Below are positions 59,610-64,000 of a DNA stretch of 64,000 bases, one piece after another. The stretch comes from an uncultured Eubacteriales bacterium (GTDB lineage Bacteria; Bacillota; Clostridia; Oscillospirales; CAG-272): contig CAJKPX010000004.1 of NCBI GenBank assembly GCA_905201895.1, positions 18,603 through 82,602 on the forward strand, in the 5' to 3' direction. A program made the position numbers and the translations under genes. Within the stretch, counting starts at the first letter, position 1. Every line of letters begins with the position of its first letter. The notes beneath the pieces are model-generated. The model did not search any database, was not told the DNA's origin, and saw only the letters and a list, made by a program, of their open reading frames with translations.

Positions 59610-61088
59610 TCACAACAATATACAAATCAAGCCATTGCTGCCCTCGTTGATGATGCGCTCGAGCGTTTCGGAGAGACGCTTGCGCGATTCGTCGGGCATA
59701 TGATCGAGCTTGGTGTGGAGTCCCTCGTTGACCAGCTCATAGAGCGATTTTCCAAAAAGATTGGATGCCCAGATGCTTTTGGGGTCCTCCTCAAACTCGC
59801 GCAGCATGTAGCGCACGAGGTCCTCGGACTGCTGCTCGGTGCCAACAATGGGATTGATCTCGGTTTCGATATTGGCGCGGATCATGTGCACCGACTGTGC
59901 CGCCGCGCGCAGCTTGACACCGTAGCCGCCGCTCTGCTTGACGATCTTGGGTTCTTCAAGATGCAGGTCCTCCACGTCGGGCATCACGATTCCGTAGCCC
60001 GTTTCATTCACCTGCTCGAGCGCCTCGGCTACCTTGTCATATTTCTCCTTGATCGCCGAGAGCTCCTGCATCCGCGAAATCAGCTCACGCTCGCCCGAAA
60101 TCTCTTGCCCTGTAAGCTCGCTGATCACGGTGTAGTAAAGTCCCTCGCGCATGGTGAGCGTCATTTTCGCACATCCGCTCCCAAGATCGAGCAGATCGGT
60201 GCGTATCGACTCCACATATTCGTTCTCTGCCATTGCCTCAAATGCAGGCTTTACGTCCCCGATCTTATTCACACGCTCGGCACAGTGACGCAGAGACGCG
60301 GCGATTGACGCACGGATGCGGTGCGGCTCGTCGATGGCGTTCATCCATTCGGGCATGCGAATCGAAATTTCGCTCACGGGAAATTCCTCAAGCACGAGCC
60401 CCAGAATGTGGCGGATGTCCTCGGCATCGAGGTCAAGGCAGCTCACAAGCGCCACGGGGACGCCGTATTTTTCCTCCAGAGAGAGCGCCAGCTCGCGTGC
60501 CGACTCGGATGCGGGATGTGCGGAATTGAGAATGATCGCAAAGGGCTTGCCGATCTCGCGCAGCTCGCGCACGATTCGCTCCTCTGCCTCCACGTAGGAC
60601 TCGCGCCCGATCTCTCCGATCGTACCGTCGGTGGTGATGAGCATGCCGATGGTGGAATGCTCGGTGATCACCTTGTGCGTACCCATCTCCGCCGCTTCTA
60701 CAAAAGGCATTGCCTCCTCCCGCCAGGGCGTGCGCACCATGCGGGGCTGTCCGTTCTCCACACCGCCCATCGCCTCGGGAATGAGATAGCCCACGCAGTC
60801 GATCATGCGCACGCGCATCTGCGCGTTGTTGTCGAGCACGATCGAAACCGCCTCCTCGGGGATAAACTTGGGCTCGGTGGTCATCACGGTCTTTCCTGCC
60901 GCCGACTGCGGAAGCTCGTCACGCGCGCGCTCCTTGGAATAGCCCTCCGCGATATTCGGAAGCACCACCGACTCCATAAAGCGCTTGATAAAGGTGGATT
61001 TGCCGCTTCGCACGGGTCCGACAACACCAACGTAGATGTCCCCACCCGTCCGCTCGGCAATATCCTTGTAAATGGAATGCTCAGGCAT
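59610..61088 (-). CDS. spoIVA: Stage IV sporulation protein A
   Basis: SpoIVA is the ATPase that polymerises on the forespore surface as the coat basement layer. The 492-residue product equals the Bacillus length. It has the P-loop GPVRSGKS (24-31), the DCVGYLIPEAMGG switch region, and C-terminal motifs ending ERIINEGSNGLICILL. The ATG at 61088 follows GGGAGG, which is enclosed in a perfect inverted repeat. The gene lies 78 bp downstream of azlD on the same strand. Confidence 0.97.
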   Translation of the reverse strand: MPEHSIYKDIAERTGGDIYVGVVGPVRSGKSTFIKRFMESVVLPNIAEGYSKERARDELPQSAAGKTVMTTEPKFIPEEAVSIVLDNNAQMRVRMIDCVGYLIPEAMGGVENGQPRMVRTPWREEAMPFVEAAEMGTHKVITEHSTIGMLITTDGTIGEIGRESYVEAEERIVRELREIGKPFAIILNSAHPASESARELALSLEEKYGVPVALVSCLDLDAEDIRHILGLVLEEFPVSEISIRMPEWMNAIDEPHRIRASIAASLRHCAERVNKIGDVKPAFEAMAENEYVESIRTDLLDLGSGCAKMTLTMREGLYYTVISELTGQEISGERELISRMQELSAIKEKYDKVAEALEQVNETGYGIVMPDVEDLHLEEPKIVKQSGGYGVKLRAAAQSVHMIRANIETEINPIVGTEQQSEDLVRYMLREFEEDPKSIWASNLFGKSLYELVNEGLHTKLDHMPDESRKRLSETLERIINEGSNGLICILL

Positions 61089-61095
61089 AATAAAT

Positions 61096-61133
61096 CCTCC
61101 CATATATTTCACGTTGGTAAAATATATGGGAGG
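61096..61133 (-). promoter_or_regulatory. Perfect inverted repeat sequestering the spoIVA Shine-Dalgarno
   Basis: On the minus strand CCTCCCATATATTT (61133-61120) is followed after a 10-base loop by its exact complement AAATATATGGGAGG (61109-61096). The GGGAGG of the second arm is the spoIVA ribosome site, eight bases before the ATG. In an RNA containing both arms this site would be paired. CATATATT within the first arm also resembles a sigma-E -10 box, but the -35 is poor. Confidence 0.8.
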
Positions 61134-61166
61134 CTCGGCTATTTTAGAACGGATCGGGCAGGCTGA

Positions 61167-61469
61167 TCAAAAAAGTTGCACCGCAAACGCCGCCAGGCAT
61201 GCGGCAAGAGAGACCACGATCAGCGAGCGCTTGAAGAAAGCCAACACCATCGCAACTGCAAGACCCACCGATGCCGCGAGCAGGCTGCCCGTAGAATAAA
61301 ATATGGAAGGAAAGGTCATGGCGGCAAGCACGGCATAGGGGATGTAGAAAAAGAAGCTGCGTGCAAAGCGCGAGGTGATGCGTCGACGGAAAAGCGTGAA
61401 CGGGATCATGCGAACGAGATAGGTGGTGAGCGCCATGGCAAGCAGATACCAAAGAATTTCGGGTCTCAT
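61167..61469 (-). CDS. azlD: Branched-chain amino acid transport protein AzlD
   Basis: A 100-residue protein with three or four helices (TTYLVRMIPFTLFRRRI typical of AzlD). It partners AzlC in export of branched-chain amino acids or analogues. The start overlaps the azlC stop (ATGA, 61466-61469). Confidence 0.93.
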   Translation of the reverse strand: MRPEILWYLLAMALTTYLVRMIPFTLFRRRITSRFARSFFFYIPYAVLAAMTFPSIFYSTGSLLAASVGLAVAMVLAFFKRSLIVVSLAACLAAFAVQLF

Positions 61470-62221
61470 TTTCCATCCACCTCCCCATCATGCTCGATCG
61501 GATCGGCAGGGTCGGTATCCTTGATTGGGCGCAGAAGCGCCATCAGGGCTGCTGCGGCGATCGCGCAGATGATAATCGAAAAGCCCGCAGAGATCCACGA
61601 AAGGAAGGGCAAAAACGCAATGGCACAGCTCAATCCCGCCGCGATCAGCACAACTGCCAAAACGCCACGGTTGTTCCGCATGGGCGGAAGAATGATGGCA
61701 ATGAACATGGCGTAGATCATGATCCCCATCGCCGTGCGCAGGCTCTCGGGAAAAATCTGCCCCGCAAGAGCCCCGAGCAGAGTGCCGCTCGCCCAGCCGA
61801 CGTATGGCAGGGTCATCAGACCGTAAAAATAGGAGGGACCAACAGGATGCGGCTTGGATGCTGCAACCGCAAAAATCTCGTCGGTGATGCCAAAGGACAT
61901 CGCAAGACGATGCGGCGTGGTACAGCGTCGATCCAGACGCTGGGTGAGCGTGATGCCCATGAGCGAATAGCGCAGATTGATCACGAGCTGCGTCAGAATC
62001 ATCTCGAGAAGCGTGCCTGCCGCAACGATCACCGTGACCCCTGCAACCTGCCCCGCCGAGGTCAGGTTTGTCATAGATATAATCAGCGCCTCAAGAGCGC
62101 GGAGTCCCTCACCTACAGCCGAGATACCAAAGCCAAAGGACACCGAAAGATACCCGAGTCCGATGGGTAATCCGTCGCGCAGTCCGTGATGATAGCGATA
62201 TGGGGACGTTTGATGCGACAT
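61466..62221 (-). CDS. azlC: Branched-chain amino acid permease AzlC
   Basis: A 251-residue integral membrane protein. It contains GLRDGLPIGLGYLSVSFGFGI, NLTSAGQ and SFGITDEIFAVA, all typical of AzlC. AAGGAGG precedes the ATG at 62221; the upstream in-frame start would include that site. azlC and azlD form the two-component permease. Confidence 0.95.
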   Translation of the reverse strand: MSHQTSPYRYHHGLRDGLPIGLGYLSVSFGFGISAVGEGLRALEALIISMTNLTSAGQVAGVTVIVAAGTLLEMILTQLVINLRYSLMGITLTQRLDRRCTTPHRLAMSFGITDEIFAVAASKPHPVGPSYFYGLMTLPYVGWASGTLLGALAGQIFPESLRTAMGIMIYAMFIAIILPPMRNNRGVLAVVLIAAGLSCAIAFLPFLSWISAGFSIIICAIAAAALMALLRPIKDTDPADPIEHDGEVDGK

Positions 62222-62253
62222 AAAAAAAGCCTCCTTCACTGGGAGATATGCAT

Positions 62254-62282
62254 ATTATAGCACTTGTCTGAAAAAAAGTCAA
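62254..62282 (-). promoter_or_regulatory. sigma-A promoter for azlCD
   Basis: On the minus strand TTGACT (62282-62277), 17 bp, TATAAT (62259-62254), about 33 bp before the azlC ATG. Confidence 0.85.
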
Positions 62283-62322
62283 GAAAAGCAAATTATTTCT
62301 TTGTCTTTTTTTGTAAAAAAGG

Positions 62323-62351
62323 TTTACAAACGGTCGAATTTGTGGTACAAT
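62323..62351 (+). promoter_or_regulatory. sigma-A promoter for the NCS2 permease
   Basis: TTTACA (62323-62328), 17 bp, TACAAT (62346-62351), followed by a leader of about 170 nt. Confidence 0.8.
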
Positions 62352-62526
62352 GATAAACGGAAAACACGAACGGCAGATCTGCGTTGGTGAAGAATTGAAT
62401 ACCCCACCCTCACCGGGCAAAGCATGTCAGATTTTATTTCCACGGCGTCTTTGTCCCTTTTTTTCGGTCTTTGCGGTGCACACACCGTACGGATAAATAA
62501 AATATTCATCGGGAGGAAACAATCCA

Positions 62527-63939
62527 ATGAAACTCGTCTACCAAGTCCATGAAAAGCCCCCCATCTCAAAGAACCTGATCTATGCGTTCCAACAGGTGCT
62601 GGCAATCATGGCGGCAACCATCCTTGTTCCCGCGCTCATCAACAACAACAAGGACATTCTTGATCATTTTACAAGAATCAATCCCTCGCTCCTTCTTTCG
62701 GACGGCGTAAGCCCAAATATGTCTGCCGCAGCTGCAATGTTCGGTGCAGGCATTGGTACCCTCATCTACGTGCTCTTCACCAAGGGTAAGAGTCCCGTAT
62801 TCCTCGGCTCGTCCTTCGCATTCATCCCCTCAATGACCGCCGCATTTACCGGTGCGATTTCGATTGCACTCGGCTTTGCAGGTCTTATCATCGGTGCGAT
62901 CATCGCAGGTCTTGTTTACGTGCTCCTCGCCGTAATCGTGAAATTCGTTGGCGTTAAGTGGATCGCAAAGCTGATGCCCGCGGTCGTAATCGGCCCCACG
63001 GTTGCCGTGATCGGCATCTCACTTTCGGGCAGCGCGATCGACAATCTGAAAACTGCAGATGCAGGCGGATCGGTTTACGCTGCAATCGCTTGCGGTCTGG
63101 TGGCACTCTTCGTTACCATGCTCACCTCGACCTACGCCCCCAAGAGCATCAAGCTCATCCCCTTTATCGTTGGAATTCTCGCAGGCTATGTCCTCGCGCT
63201 GATCCTCACGATCATCGGCAATGTCGCTTCGATCAAGGAACTCATGGTGCTTGATTTCGAGCCCTTCAAGGCGCTGACCGCAACCGGCGTGGAGGTTAAA
63301 ACCTTTGTTGCACTCCCCGAATTCTCCTTCCTGCGTGCAATTGAGGGCATGGGAGACTTCTTGCCCGAATATCTGTTCACTATCTTTGTGGCATATGCGC
63401 CCGTTGCATTCGTAGTATTTGCAGAGCATATTGCTGACCACAAGAACCTCTCCACCATCATTGAAAAGGATCTGCTTGAGGATCCCGGTCTTTCCAACAC
63501 CCTCCTCGGTGACGGCGTTGGCTCGATGGCAGGCGCATTCTTCGGCGGATGCCCCAACACCACCTACGGCGAGTCGGTTGGTTGCGTTGCAATCAGCGGA
63601 AACGCTTCCACCAGCACCATCACACTCGCATCCCTGATGTGCATTGCAATGTCGCTCCTCTCCCCCTTCGTTGCATTCCTCGATTCGATTCCCACCTGCG
63701 TTATGGGCGGTATCTGCATCGCGCTCTACGGCTTTATCGCAGTTTCGGGTCTGAAGATGCTCCAGGGTGTGGATCTTTCCAAGAACCGTAATCTCTTCAC
63801 GGTTTCCGTGATCCTGGTTTGCGGTATTGGTGGACTTGCAATCACCTTCGGCAAGGTTACTATCACCAACGTAGCTTGCGCGCTGATTCTCGGTATTCTG
63901 ACCAACGTGATCCTCTCCAAGGAGAAGGACGAGGCATAA
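62527..63939 (+). CDS. uraA: NCS2 family uracil/xanthine permease
   Basis: A 470-residue transporter with about 14 hydrophobic segments. Substrate-site motifs are FAEHIADHKNLS (Glu) and GGCPNTTYGESVGCVAISG (compare GGPPNTTYGEN). These match UraA-type uracil/H+ symporters more than xanthine permeases, but specificity is not certain. GGGAGG precedes the ATG. No pyrimidine gene is adjacent inside the window. Confidence 0.88.
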   Translation: MKLVYQVHEKPPISKNLIYAFQQVLAIMAATILVPALINNNKDILDHFTRINPSLLLSDGVSPNMSAAAAMFGAGIGTLIYVLFTKGKSPVFLGSSFAFIPSMTAAFTGAISIALGFAGLIIGAIIAGLVYVLLAVIVKFVGVKWIAKLMPAVVIGPTVAVIGISLSGSAIDNLKTADAGGSVYAAIACGLVALFVTMLTSTYAPKSIKLIPFIVGILAGYVLALILTIIGNVASIKELMVLDFEPFKALTATGVEVKTFVALPEFSFLRAIEGMGDFLPEYLFTIFVAYAPVAFVVFAEHIADHKNLSTIIEKDLLEDPGLSNTLLGDGVGSMAGAFFGGCPNTTYGESVGCVAISGNASTSTITLASLMCIAMSLLSPFVAFLDSIPTCVMGGICIALYGFIAVSGLKMLQGVDLSKNRNLFTVSVILVCGIGGLAITFGKVTITNVACALILGILTNVILSKEKDEA

Positions 63940-63979
63940 CATCTGACGCGTCTAAAAATATTCACATAAAAAGCAAGCC

Positions 63980-64000
63980 TCCCGCGCTACTTGCGCGGGA
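63980..64000 (+). terminator. Probable terminator after the permease, cut by window end
   Basis: TCCCGCGC and GCGCGGGA form a hairpin around a 5-base loop at the window edge; the T-tract would lie beyond. Confidence 0.6.

Larger units (their letters stand above)
62222..62526. other. Divergent intergenic region with long permease leader
   Basis: A 305-bp gap with divergent promoters for azlC and the NCS2 permease. The permease leader is about 170 nt and holds a GCAGATCTGC palindrome (62373-62382), a GGTGA/TCACC hairpin and a T-rich stretch near 62458-62465. I do not see the cores of the known purine, PreQ1 or THF riboswitches. Confidence 0.6.

Noticed and set aside
62352..62526. A purine, xanthine or THF riboswitch before the permease
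   Set aside because: The conserved core sequences of these aptamers are not found; the leader is reported only as unexplained.
1..64000. CRISPR arrays, transposases, integrases, prophage or defence genes
   Set aside because: No regularly spaced repeats, terminal inverted repeats with transposase motifs or phage structural genes were seen. The only transfer-like signal is the AT-rich gene at 18531-19202.

Overview
The window looks like a chromosomal segment of an anaerobic, spore-forming member of the Clostridia (Firmicutes), probably a gut Oscillospirales/Christensenellales-type lineage. Evidence: sporulation genes (gpr, spoIIP, spoIVA and a spore-type peptidoglycan-binding trio), a CIRCE/HrcA heat-shock operon, a T-box leader on pheST, a MecA-type adaptor, an ispH-rpsA gene fusion known from Clostridia, and a Na+-pumping decarboxylase cluster. 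Genes are dense and moderately GC-rich. Intergenic gaps are AT-rich and carry very regular sigma-A promoters: more than twenty have exactly 17 bp between -35 and -10. I see no rRNA, tRNA, CRISPR array, insertion sequence or prophage.

Layout. 1-7.8 kb: the start of proB (cut by the window edge), an ABC-F ATPase, a response regulator/histidine kinase/HtrA operon and ychF. 7.9-11.6 kb: a sugar operon (HTH-PfkB fusion, lyxose-isomerase-like cupin, class II aldolase) facing a sugar-phosphate isomerase/epimerase-like gene, then a small Cys-motif protein. 11.7-17.6 kb: hrcA-grpE-dnaK-dnaJ-prmA under CIRCE. 17.7-20.1 kb: a phosphatase, an AT-rich orphan and a Tim44-like membrane protein. 20.1-25.2 kb: a biotin-dependent decarboxylase/transcarboxylase cluster. 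25.3-26.65 kb: a cobalamin-riboswitch unit encoding a DUF4430 lipoprotein and an ECF-S-like membrane protein. 26.7-35.1 kb: a nuclease-like EEP protein, the RpiR/BaiN/cmk/ispH-rpsA operon and the ylxM-ffh-rpsP-khpA operon. 35.1-38 kb: DUF554, ApbE, Gx-transporter and NusG-II genes. 38-44.7 kb: a second isomerase/epimerase paralogue, peptidoglycan-binding proteins, a phosphatase, nnr and mecA. 44.7-51.9 kb: cysteine desulfurase with DUF3343, enolase, an S24 repressor-radC unit divergent from a small membrane protein, then gpr-spoIIP. 52-58.2 kb: an orphan peptide-binding lipoprotein and T-box-pheST. 58.2-64 kb: DUF5662, a membrane protein, spoIVA, azlCD and a uracil/xanthine permease.

Most of this is core metabolism and housekeeping. 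The points most worth following up are: (i) the cobalamin-riboswitch DUF4430/ECF-S pair, a candidate corrinoid capture and uptake route; (ii) a perfect 14-bp inverted repeat that would bury the spoIVA Shine-Dalgarno sequence in read-through transcripts from azlCD; (iii) an ABC-F protein in which every element of one composite ATP site is degenerate while the other site is intact; (iv) an XRE-HTH domain fused to a PfkB sugar kinase at the head of a small sugar operon; and (v) a LexA-like S24 regulator co-transcribed with radC and divergent from an unknown small membrane protein.

All calls rest on reading the sequence and recognising family motifs. No database search was possible, so product names for divergent proteins are family-level assignments.
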